Positions 39,397 to 47,447 of a DNA stretch of 64,000 nt are shown here, piece after piece. The stretch spans positions 102,674-166,673 of the forward strand of contig CBDDLJ010000019.1 of assembly GCA_965230635.1 (NCBI GenBank). Reading direction: 5' to 3'. The stretch is from CBDDLJ01 sp965230635 (lineage in GTDB: Bacteria > Pseudomonadota > Gammaproteobacteria > UBA1113). The notes beneath the pieces were generated by a model that worked only from the letters and a program-made list of their open reading frames with translations, was not told the origin of the DNA and did not search any database. Positions within the stretch are counted from its first letter, which is position 1. Each line of letters opens with the position of its first letter. The position numbers and the translations under genes were made by a program.

Positions 39397-40212
39397 ATGC
39401 AATATACCATATTTTTTATTTCAGACGGTACCGGTATTACCGCGGAAACGCTTGGGCAAACATTGCTCAGCCAGTTTCAAGCGTTGACGTTTGAACAAAT
39501 CACCATTCCGTTTGTGAACCGGGCAGAAAAAGCGCAAGAGGTAGTTTTACGTATTAATAAATTGGCTGAAAAAAGCAATTTACGGCCAGTAATTTTTTCT
39601 ACTATCGTCAATGAGGAAATTAAGACAATTGTCGCCAGTACAAATGCGGTTTACATTGATTTTTTTCAAGCATTTATTCCTAATTTAGAAAAAGCGTTTA
39701 ATGAAAAAGCAGGAGAATTTGTTGGTTATTCACATGGGATCAAAAATCAACAGCGATACACTAACCGTATAGAAGCACTGAATTATACATTAAATGCGGA
39801 TGATGGTTTAGCATTAAAAACCTATGAAATGGCAGATTTAATTTTAGTGGGTGTTTCGCGTACAGGTAAAACACCAACAAGTTTGTATTTAGCGATACAG
39901 TTTGGTTTGTATGTTGCCAATTATCCGATTACCGAAGATGATTTTCCTTTAGCGCGCGTACCATCTGCATTACAAAAATTTCAGAAAAAATTATTTGGTC
40001 TCACTATTCAGCCATTACGCTTGAGCGAGATCCGTAACGAAAGACGAGCGGGTAGCCAATATGCCTCCATCGCGCAATGCAAAAAAGAAATTAACGCAGT
40101 AGAAAAAATGTTTCACCGCGAAAATATTCCTTTCTTAGAAACAACGCATTACTCTATAGAGGAAATATCAGCTCGAATTTTGACAAAAACAGGTTTGAGT
40201 CGTAGATCTTAA
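39397..40212 (+). CDS. ppsR: Phosphoenolpyruvate synthase regulatory protein (bifunctional kinase/pyrophosphorylase)
   Basis: A 271-residue member of the PpsR/RRP family, which inactivates PEP synthase by ADP-dependent threonine phosphorylation and reactivates it by Pi-dependent dephosphorylation. FFISDGTGITAETLG at the start and the P-loop GVSRTGKTPTS at 152-162 are diagnostic. IPFLETTHYSIEEIS near the C-terminus also fits. The ATG at 39397 was chosen because the family starts directly before the ISDGTG motif; the frame is open about 28 codons further up. Its usual partner ppsA is not in the window. A strong hairpin follows the stop. Confidence 0.92.
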   Translation: MQYTIFFISDGTGITAETLGQTLLSQFQALTFEQITIPFVNRAEKAQEVVLRINKLAEKSNLRPVIFSTIVNEEIKTIVASTNAVYIDFFQAFIPNLEKAFNEKAGEFVGYSHGIKNQQRYTNRIEALNYTLNADDGLALKTYEMADLILVGVSRTGKTPTSLYLAIQFGLYVANYPITEDDFPLARVPSALQKFQKKLFGLTIQPLRLSEIRNERRAGSQYASIAQCKKEINAVEKMFHRENIPFLETTHYSIEEISARILTKTGLSRRS

Positions 40213-40219
40213 TAGGATT

Positions 40220-40250
40220 CCACACGTCAACTTATTCAGTTGACGTGTGG
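40220..40250. terminator. Hairpin between convergent ppsR and the 1309-residue gene
   Basis: A perfect 13-base stem (CCACACGTCAACT, 40220-40232, with 40238-40250) and a 5-base loop TATTC. It lies between two stops facing each other, so it probably terminates both transcripts. The T tract is weak on either strand. Confidence 0.7.
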
Positions 40251-40259
40251 AGTAAAATA

Positions 40260-43200
40260 TTAAGCTTTAAGTGCTTCTGGAACAGAATTAGCTTTACCAA
40301 ATGGTGATGCTGGTGGTGTTTTGTTGTTTCCATCTGATATGGACTCATCGCCATTAGCTGTATCAATGAAAGGTTGAGTATTAGCAGGTACTTCATTTTC
40401 ATTTGTGTTTTTAACTAAATACGTTTTATCTGAAGTATTCTCTGATTTAGACATAACCGGCAAAGAAATGGTTTTCTTTGTTGATAAATCTTCTTGCAGT
40501 GGTTCATTGGCTAGTTCTGTAATCATTGTTTGGCTACGAGACAATGGCACATTGCTTGGGAGCTCAATACTGTATCCGTGACGATAAGCTCCCTGGTTAG
40601 CAGAAATCGATGTGGTTATCGTTGATAAGCCTCCTCGAATAACAACAGGTTTGGGCAAGCCCGCCTCAAATCCCGTTCTAACTGTGAGCCCGGCAAATCC
40701 ACTGGCATTGAGAAGGATAGCAAGTCCGTCTACTACTTTAAGGCTGTATTGCTTAACGAAAGCCAGAGTCTTGTGCCACGCTTTATAAGCACCTTCTCCA
40801 GGTAGTTTTGCTGGTTTGCTGCTTGCCTTCTTTTCAGTGCTTTTTGCAAATAGCTTTTTAGGGCCTCTATAGAATACATATTCGGGGAGTTTTATTAAAA
40901 CAGCGGTTGCTGCTTTTGCTAATACATCTGCGATAGATAGGGACGTGTCTTTAAACACTTGTATGTTAAAGAAGGTATTAACAAAATTGGCAATAATATT
41001 GACACCTACAAACGTAGAAACAGTGGTGATGATAGCGGGGACACCAAATTCTAGCAGTGTGCTTGTTACCATGCTTGACCATGCTTCTACCATGGCCACA
41101 CTGGCATGGAAACATAAATAAGCGGCGCCAGCTAATAAACTGATTTTAAACAACCCTTTGAATATATTTTCAATGTGTTGATAAACGATTTGTCGTGTAT
41201 CTGCTGCAGGGTTACCCGTTGGGTTTTGCCAGTAACGTTTAAAACGGTCGAGTAAGTGATTAAAGTTTCTTTTATTGACGTCTTCTTTAAAAAATCGCCC
41301 AATACCAACAACTGTTCCCTTGATTAAACCGACAAATCCCCAGCCATATGCTCTGATTTCTGGAAAAGTGTTTTCTAAACTCACACACCAACTTTGCCAT
41401 GTTTTGCTCATAGAGTAAGCCATCAGAGAACCAAAACCGATAAAGGTGGAAAGGCCGCCGACTACAGCCAAACCTGTTACAAGCAAAGCAGGTAATGCGA
41501 TAGGTGCTCCTATAACAGCAATATAAATGATAAATCCAATAACAGAAGCAAAACCAAGAGCGGCGGCATACGTTAATCCCATCAATAGTTTACCACCGGG
41601 GTTGGTGAAGCCTTGCCAGGGATCGCGAATGATCGCCAATTGATGTAGTAATTCTTTATTTTCTCCGGTAACCAGTGTGCTATTGGTTTGCAAGCTAGCA
41701 AGGGAAGCTAATCCAACCACAGGTAGGGCAACCCAGCCTAGTAGAGGGAGTAAAAATTGAAGCGCATAGTAAGTTAAAAATGCTTGGAACACACCCATAA
41801 CCAGTGCTGCAGCTAAACCAAATTTACTATAAGCTTTTTTCTCTTTCTGCAGCTTTTTACGTGTATGCGATAATTTTTTCTCAGTATTAGCTAATTTATA
41901 CTTTGGTGTATTTGGCTCGATATTTCCTACTGGGTTCATACTGAAATAGGAAATCGGTTGTTGTTTATTTTTTTCATTATAATCAATTAATCGGGCTAAT
42001 ACGCGTTTGCGCAATTTTAGCATAAATTGGTATCTTTCACCGGACCCAAATTTATCGGCCTGTTTTATCTCATTATAATGATCATATGCCGTATTATACA
42101 GTTTTTGGTCAATTTCTGTTAATTTTTTAATCAAATACAAAGTATTGTTTTCTACACTTGCTTCTCTATTGTAATCAGCATTGTTGTTCTTGATTTTTGC
42201 TTGCATTTGTTGCTTTAATTCATTCAGCATAATGATTTTTTCATGAGATAATCCTTTTAGCGCATCGATGTCTTGAAGTGTTAATTCTTCTTTTGTTTCG
42301 TTAGGCCGTGCAATAATGCGATAGAGTTTATTTCGATAAGCCGATCTGTCCTCTTCAGTTAGCAAACTCATCAATTGCTGAATTTTGATGGTTTCAATTT
42401 CAGGAATTGTTCTTGTTTTCAAATGGCGGTCAGTTAGTCCTTTTTTACGAGCAAATTGATTAAGAGCACTTTTTAATCGTCTAACATAAGTAAAATTAAG
42501 CTGGTTATATTCTGGATTATTTTTGTCTAACTCTTTTAAATCAACATTTTGCAAAAACTCAATTTGATTTAAGACATAGTCAAAAAACAGTTGGCATTTT
42601 TGTGTGTCTGATTTTTTTGGGTCTTGCATCAGATAGTAGACACCATGTAATCCAGTTGGCCCAAAAGTTTTATGGTACTGATCAGATTTTTTGTATGTGA
42701 TGTCAAGCAAGCTGAGCAGTTTTGCTGTTTCAGGATCATATTTTTTAGTAATAGTGCCTTTTGTTTTGATATAAGTAGCCAAGGTTAAAAACATAGATTG
42801 TTTGGCTTGGAAATCATGTTTCCCTGTTCGTAAAAAGGATAGGGAAGCTTGGATGTTGTCATATAGCAGACTATCTACTAGGCCTGAAAATGGAGAAATA
42901 GCTTGTTCAACTAGAATATGATCAGTCAAATGGCGGTTTATAGCTAGCTGACTGATAACATGCAATAGCTTGCTATTATCTAGCTGTTTTAGAGTTTCAT
43001 CATTTTTTGCATGGCTATACAATTTTCCTAGCATAGCAATTAAGGCGTTAATGTGTTGCTGTTCCGGATTGTAATTTGGTATTGAAATATCATACTCTTT
43101 ATATAAAGCATCAATCTTTGCCAACTTTTTCTTGCTTGACTTATGTTGTAAAATTCTAGATGGTTTGAGACCTAAGCCCTTAGCAATTAGGCGAGCCAAG

Positions 43201-44189
43201 CGTGATTGATAGAGCACATCGCTACTGGCAGCAAATTCATATCGCAATGTTATCAGTTGAGCTACACGGGCTTTGTGAAAATTTTTGCTGCGATTATAGT
43301 GTTGTACAATTGTTCTAATATTGTCATTATTCAATGATTCTGTATTTAGCGTATGTGGGTTAGCCGCTTCAAATAAATGAAAGATGACTGCCGCAACTTC
43401 ATTTTTAACATCATCTGTTTCAACAGTATCAACAATGTTGAATAATTTTTCTAGCGTATGGTAACGTGCACGGCCTCTTTTTTTGTGGTAATTAAGCGGT
43501 TGTTGCAAGAGAGTTTGTAAGGCAATGGCTTTATCGATTTGATCGACAGTAGACGCCTTATCGATGCTTAGCAGTTGCGTAATTTTTTCTAATAGCTTTG
43601 TTCTTTCAGCAGCATGTTTTTCTATTAGCTTAGATTTTTCGCTGCTTTGTGCTGCACGCAATGCTTCGGTTTGACTATCTTGTAGATAGTCAAACCGTGT
43701 ACGTAACATGTTAATTTGTTTATAATGGTTGTTTCGTTTAGCAATTTCTCTATCAACCCCATTAATGGAGCGGAAAGATCCATGACCTAACAATTCGGCT
43801 AGCTCACGAAGGATTGCTCGTTGTTTTTCGGAGTCAGAAACAAAATCATAGTGAAATCGTAAATAATTAATCCGATATTTTTTGTAAGTATTTTCCAATT
43901 GTTCTTCGGTAATATTGTCTTTTACAGATTGAATCTTAACGCTATTTTCTTGTTTTATTTCAAAACGGTCTACCTCGTTTGCAAGTTGTTTTAATATGTT
44001 GGTGATCTGCACTTCAATTGGGCGGTTAGTGTGCGCATGGAGAAGATATTCGGATTCTTCAGTCATGACTGGCTGGGGTTCAGTCAACTTTTTGCGGAAC
44101 GATTCGGCATAGCTATGTGGATCTTCAGGGGCAACAGTGTTGTCGATGTTTCTGCGTTGTTTTGCAAGCTCAAGAGTTATTGATGACAT
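40260..44189 (-). CDS. Very large hypothetical protein with central and C-terminal membrane segments
   Basis: Not recognised. The 1309 residues fall into three parts. Residues 1 to about 780 are soluble, highly charged and helical, probably coiled-coil in places. A hydrophobic block of several membrane segments follows (about 790-1080, for example LQFLLPLLGWVALPVVGLAS and VIGFIIYIAVIGAPIALPAL). Basic segments with KKASSKPAKLP come next, then a polar Ser/Asn/Asp-rich tail ending PEALKA. There is no signal peptide. Very large, charged, membrane-bearing proteins with a polar tail are common among secreted effectors of Legionellales, so an effector role is possible but unproven. A ribosome binding site AGGATTGAAG lies before the ATG. 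Base composition is as AT-rich as the core. Confidence 0.7.
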   Translation of the reverse strand: MSSITLELAKQRRNIDNTVAPEDPHSYAESFRKKLTEPQPVMTEESEYLLHAHTNRPIEVQITNILKQLANEVDRFEIKQENSVKIQSVKDNITEEQLENTYKKYRINYLRFHYDFVSDSEKQRAILRELAELLGHGSFRSINGVDREIAKRNNHYKQINMLRTRFDYLQDSQTEALRAAQSSEKSKLIEKHAAERTKLLEKITQLLSIDKASTVDQIDKAIALQTLLQQPLNYHKKRGRARYHTLEKLFNIVDTVETDDVKNEVAAVIFHLFEAANPHTLNTESLNNDNIRTIVQHYNRSKNFHKARVAQLITLRYEFAASSDVLYQSRLARLIAKGLGLKPSRILQHKSSKKKLAKIDALYKEYDISIPNYNPEQQHINALIAMLGKLYSHAKNDETLKQLDNSKLLHVISQLAINRHLTDHILVEQAISPFSGLVDSLLYDNIQASLSFLRTGKHDFQAKQSMFLTLATYIKTKGTITKKYDPETAKLLSLLDITYKKSDQYHKTFGPTGLHGVYYLMQDPKKSDTQKCQLFFDYVLNQIEFLQNVDLKELDKNNPEYNQLNFTYVRRLKSALNQFARKKGLTDRHLKTRTIPEIETIKIQQLMSLLTEEDRSAYRNKLYRIIARPNETKEELTLQDIDALKGLSHEKIIMLNELKQQMQAKIKNNNADYNREASVENNTLYLIKKLTEIDQKLYNTAYDHYNEIKQADKFGSGERYQFMLKLRKRVLARLIDYNEKNKQQPISYFSMNPVGNIEPNTPKYKLANTEKKLSHTRKKLQKEKKAYSKFGLAAALVMGVFQAFLTYYALQFLLPLLGWVALPVVGLASLASLQTNSTLVTGENKELLHQLAIIRDPWQGFTNPGGKLLMGLTYAAALGFASVIGFIIYIAVIGAPIALPALLVTGLAVVGGLSTFIGFGSLMAYSMSKTWQSWCVSLENTFPEIRAYGWGFVGLIKGTVVGIGRFFKEDVNKRNFNHLLDRFKRYWQNPTGNPAADTRQIVYQHIENIFKGLFKISLLAGAAYLCFHASVAMVEAWSSMVTSTLLEFGVPAIITTVSTFVGVNIIANFVNTFFNIQVFKDTSLSIADVLAKAATAVLIKLPEYVFYRGPKKLFAKSTEKKASSKPAKLPGEGAYKAWHKTLAFVKQYSLKVVDGLAILLNASGFAGLTVRTGFEAGLPKPVVIRGGLSTITTSISANQGAYRHGYSIELPSNVPLSRSQTMITELANEPLQEDLSTKKTISLPVMSKSENTSDKTYLVKNTNENEVPANTQPFIDTANGDESISDGNNKTPPASPFGKANSVPEALKA

Positions 44190-44535
44190 ACTTCAATCCT
44201 TCTATGTTTTAAATCATAATAAATTAACAATGTGTTTATTGCTGCCCAATATATTGCGCTACATTAACCGAAGAAACGATAACAAGTCAAATAATTTTGG
44301 AAGTATTTTATCCATATTCTTTATAAAGAACATAAATTAAACAGACATGGGGTGTATTCGTTTTAATAAAAATCAAACTTTCGTTCGGAAGTGCCGGTTT
44401 AGCTTAATATGGTTCTTATTATGAGCAGCTCAGCGGCTTAAGCAAGAATTTGCTTGAAAGCAAATTCTTGACGTAAAGCATCAGACAGGTCAGAATCGAT
44501 GCGCTTATTGTAGCAGCATTAGAAATGAGGATTTC
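44190..44535. other. Intergenic region with a hairpin upstream of etfB
   Basis: No gene is seen. An 11-base perfect stem, CAAGAATTTGC (44443-44453) with 44460-44470, has a 6-base loop TTGAAA. It is not followed by a T run, so it is more likely a leader structure or processing site than a terminator. It ends about 65 bases before etfB. Confidence 0.5.
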
Positions 44536-45291
44536 ATGAAAATTATTGTGCCAGTTAAACGCGTTATTGATCCGTATGTTCGGATCCAGGTAGATGAGGC
44601 GAATAATGAAATTAAAACAAGCAATGTGAAAATGGCCATCAATCCTTTTGATGAAATTGCACTGGAAGAAGCATTACGCATTGCTGAAGCCAGGAAATCA
44701 ACATCAACAGAAGTCATCGTTGTTTCTGTTGGAGGGAAATCCAGCCAAGAGACATTGCGTCACGGATTGGCATTAGGAGCACAACGTGCGATTCATATTG
44801 AAACAGAAAAAAGATACCAACCTTTATCAATCGCGAAGATATTAATGTTAATTTGTCAGCAAGAACAGCCAGATATCGTACTGATGGGAAAACAAGCGAT
44901 TGATGGTGATAATAATCAAACCGGTCAAATGCTAGCCGCATTATTAGCATGGCCACAAGCGACGTTTGCTTCTGCTGTTAACTTTACCAGCAATGGGCTT
45001 GAAGTCATGCGGGAACTGGATGGCGGCACTGAAACATTGGCGTTACCATTGCCCGCTATTATTACTTGTGATTTGCGCTTAAATGAACCACGCTATGCCT
45101 CTTTACCCAATATTATGAAAGCAAAGTCAAAACCTATGCAAACAATGACTGTGGCGCAATTGGAACTTGATTTAACAGAAGATATGACGCTAGAAGCGAT
45201 TCGACGTCCAAATGAACGACAAAAAGGAATCAAAGTTGCCGATGCACATGAATTAGTAACGAAATTGAAAGAAAAGGAGCAGGTACTTTAA
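44536..45291 (+). CDS. etfB: Electron transfer flavoprotein, beta subunit
   Basis: A 251-residue subunit of ETF, which passes electrons from acyl-CoA and other dehydrogenases to the quinone pool by way of ETF-quinone oxidoreductase. MKIIVPVKRVIDPYVRI, NPFDEIALEEALRI and VLMGKQAIDGDNNQTGQMLAALL are characteristic, the last lying near the AMP-binding region. ATG follows GAGGATTTC. The stop TAA overlaps the etfA ATG by one base, implying coupled translation and equal production of the two subunits. Confidence 0.95.
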   Translation: MKIIVPVKRVIDPYVRIQVDEANNEIKTSNVKMAINPFDEIALEEALRIAEARKSTSTEVIVVSVGGKSSQETLRHGLALGAQRAIHIETEKRYQPLSIAKILMLICQQEQPDIVLMGKQAIDGDNNQTGQMLAALLAWPQATFASAVNFTSNGLEVMRELDGGTETLALPLPAIITCDLRLNEPRYASLPNIMKAKSKPMQTMTVAQLELDLTEDMTLEAIRRPNERQKGIKVADAHELVTKLKEKEQVL

Positions 45292-46241
45292 TGAATGTTT
45301 TAATCGTTGCTGAGCACCATCAAAATCAATTGCATAATACAACTCGACATGTAGTGAGTGCGGCAAAACAGTTGTCGACAGAGGCTAAAATTGATGTATT
45401 AGTAACCGGTTTCAATTGTCAACAAGTTGTCGATGCTGCGTGTGATTTAGATACTGTGGAACAGGTATTGGTGGCGGAAAATGAGAAGTTACAGCAGCAT
45501 ATTGCAGAAAATATTGCGGAAGTTATCAATTCATTGGCTCAGGACTACCAGTATATTATGGCTCCTGCAACGACCTTTGGGAAAAATATTATGCCCAGAG
45601 TTGCTGCTCAGTTAAATACATGTCAAATTTCTGATCTGACTGAAATTATTTCTGCCGATACCTTTGTGCGGCCAATTTATGCCGGTAATGCCTATGCTAA
45701 GGTGAAATCAACAGCAAAATGCAAAGTCATGACAGTTCGTGCAACCGCATTTCCTGCAGTTGAGAACAGTAGCACTAAAAAAGCAATAATTAAGAAAATC
45801 GCTACATCAATCGATGTCACGTCAGCGAACTTTGTACAACATGAATTAACGCAATCAAAACGGCCAGAATTAACGGAAGCACGCATTGTTGTTGCGGGCG
45901 GACGAGGCTTGCAATGTCGTGAAAACTTTACGTTATTGGAGTCGCTTGCGGATAAATTAAATGCAGCAATAGGTGCTTCGCGAGCCGCAGTAGACGCTGG
46001 CTATGTGTCTAATGATTGCCAAGTAGGGCAGACAGGAAAAGTCGTTGCTCCGGAGTTATATATTGCGATAGGCATTTCAGGGGCAGTGCAACATGTGGCC
46101 GGAATGAAGGCGAGTAAAGTGATTGTTGCTATCAACAAAGATCCTGATGCGCCTATTTTTCAGGTAGCGGATTATGGTTTAGTAGGCGATTTATTTGCTA
46201 TACTGCCGCAGTTAGAAGTAGAGTTGGATAACGTTTTATAG
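45291..46241 (+). CDS. etfA: Electron transfer flavoprotein, alpha subunit
   Basis: A 316-residue FAD-binding subunit. The C-terminal FAD domain is clear: VVAGGRGLQCRENF, ASRAAVDAGYVSND, QVGQTGKVVAPELYIAIGIS and AINKDPDAPIFQVADYGLVGD. It pairs with EtfB encoded just upstream. The ald gene starts 9 bases after its stop, so the three genes form one likely transcript linking electron transfer with alanine oxidation. Confidence 0.95.
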   Translation: MNVLIVAEHHQNQLHNTTRHVVSAAKQLSTEAKIDVLVTGFNCQQVVDAACDLDTVEQVLVAENEKLQQHIAENIAEVINSLAQDYQYIMAPATTFGKNIMPRVAAQLNTCQISDLTEIISADTFVRPIYAGNAYAKVKSTAKCKVMTVRATAFPAVENSSTKKAIIKKIATSIDVTSANFVQHELTQSKRPELTEARIVVAGGRGLQCRENFTLLESLADKLNAAIGASRAAVDAGYVSNDCQVGQTGKVVAPELYIAIGISGAVQHVAGMKASKVIVAINKDPDAPIFQVADYGLVGDLFAILPQLEVELDNVL

Positions 46242-46250
46242 GAAACTTGT

Positions 46251-47369
46251 ATGATTATTGGAATACCAAAAGAAATTAAGAATCATGAATACCGTGTTGG
46301 TCTCACTGTAGCAAGTGCGCGTGAAATTGTTAATGAAGGTCATGAAGTAATTGTCGAAAGCAATGCAGCTGAGGGGATTGGATTGTCTGATCGCGATTAT
46401 GAAATGGTTGGTGCACGCATTGCAAAAACAAGTAAAGAAGTTTTTGAGAAAGCTGATCTTATTGTTAAAGTTAAAGAGCCTCAAAAAGAAGAATGTTTAA
46501 TGCTAAATCAAGGGCAAGTGTTATTTACCTACTTGCATTTAGCTGCCGATCGTCAACAAACCCGATTATTAGCAGATTCTGGTTGCACTGCAATAGCTTA
46601 TGAAACGGTTACCGATAGCCATGGGGGGTTGCCTTTATTGTCTCCCATGAGTGAAGTTGCAGGCCGAATGTCCATACAAGCTGGCTCTTACTGCCTAGAA
46701 AAAGGTCAAGGTGGGCGAGGCGTGTTGTTAGGCGGTGTTCCAGGTGTCGCACCAGCCGGAGTATTAGTTATTGGTGGTGGTGTTGTTGGCACAAGTGCTG
46801 TTCGTATGGCCGTGGGTAAAGAAGCGCAAGTTACTGTGCTTGATAAATCGGTTAATCGTTTGCGCGAGTTAGATAGAGAGTTTGGTGCACGCTTAAATAC
46901 TATCTATTCGACGCAAGACTCTTTAGAACATTATTTAACTCGCGCTGACTTAGTGATTGGCGCTGTATTAATTCCAGGGGCTGCTGCACCCAAATTAGTG
47001 TCCTCTGATATGTTAAAAAAAATGAAGAAGGGAGCGGTTGTTGTGGATGTTGCTATTGATCAGGGTGGTTGCTTTGCATCTAGTCGCCCGACAACATTTG
47101 ATGAACCGACTTATATTCAAGATGGCATAGTGCATTATTGCGTGACGAATATGCCAGGCGCAGTAGCACGCACATCAACATTTGCGTTGAATAATGCAAC
47201 CTTACCTTATGTTTTACAGATTGCTAATAAAGGTTATAAGCAAGCATTGCTAGAAGATGATAATTTCCTAAATGGTTTAAACGTGCATAACTCACATATC
47301 ACCATAGAAGCCGTGGCAGAAACGTTTGCTATGCAATTTACACCAGCAAAACAAGCGTTAGAATGTTAA
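46251..47369 (+). CDS. ald: Alanine dehydrogenase
   Basis: A 372-residue enzyme of the usual length, interconverting L-alanine and pyruvate plus ammonia with NAD. MIIGIPKEIKNHEYRVGLT is the family start. Catalytic residues Lys75 (VKVKEPQ) and His96 (TYLHLAAD) are in the canonical positions, and the nucleotide-binding GGGVVGTSAVRMA and VVDVAIDQGGC follow. It would let the cell burn alanine as a carbon and energy source. A hairpin lies between its stop and the convergent rne. Confidence 0.96.
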   Translation: MIIGIPKEIKNHEYRVGLTVASAREIVNEGHEVIVESNAAEGIGLSDRDYEMVGARIAKTSKEVFEKADLIVKVKEPQKEECLMLNQGQVLFTYLHLAADRQQTRLLADSGCTAIAYETVTDSHGGLPLLSPMSEVAGRMSIQAGSYCLEKGQGGRGVLLGGVPGVAPAGVLVIGGGVVGTSAVRMAVGKEAQVTVLDKSVNRLRELDREFGARLNTIYSTQDSLEHYLTRADLVIGAVLIPGAAAPKLVSSDMLKKMKKGAVVVDVAIDQGGCFASSRPTTFDEPTYIQDGIVHYCVTNMPGAVARTSTFALNNATLPYVLQIANKGYKQALLEDDNFLNGLNVHNSHITIEAVAETFAMQFTPAKQALEC

Positions 47370-47390
47370 CTTCATTTTCCATTATGGGTT

Positions 47391-47420
47391 AGGCAATAGC
47401 ATACTAGTGTGCTATTGCCT
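47391..47420. terminator. Hairpin between convergent ald and rne
   Basis: An 11-base perfect stem AGGCAATAGCA (47391-47401) with 47410-47420 and an 8-base loop. It sits between two stops facing each other. There is no strong T tract on either side, so bidirectional termination is likely but not certain. Confidence 0.6.
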
Positions 47421-47447
47421 GCTGATAATACGAAAAGCAGGTTAATA

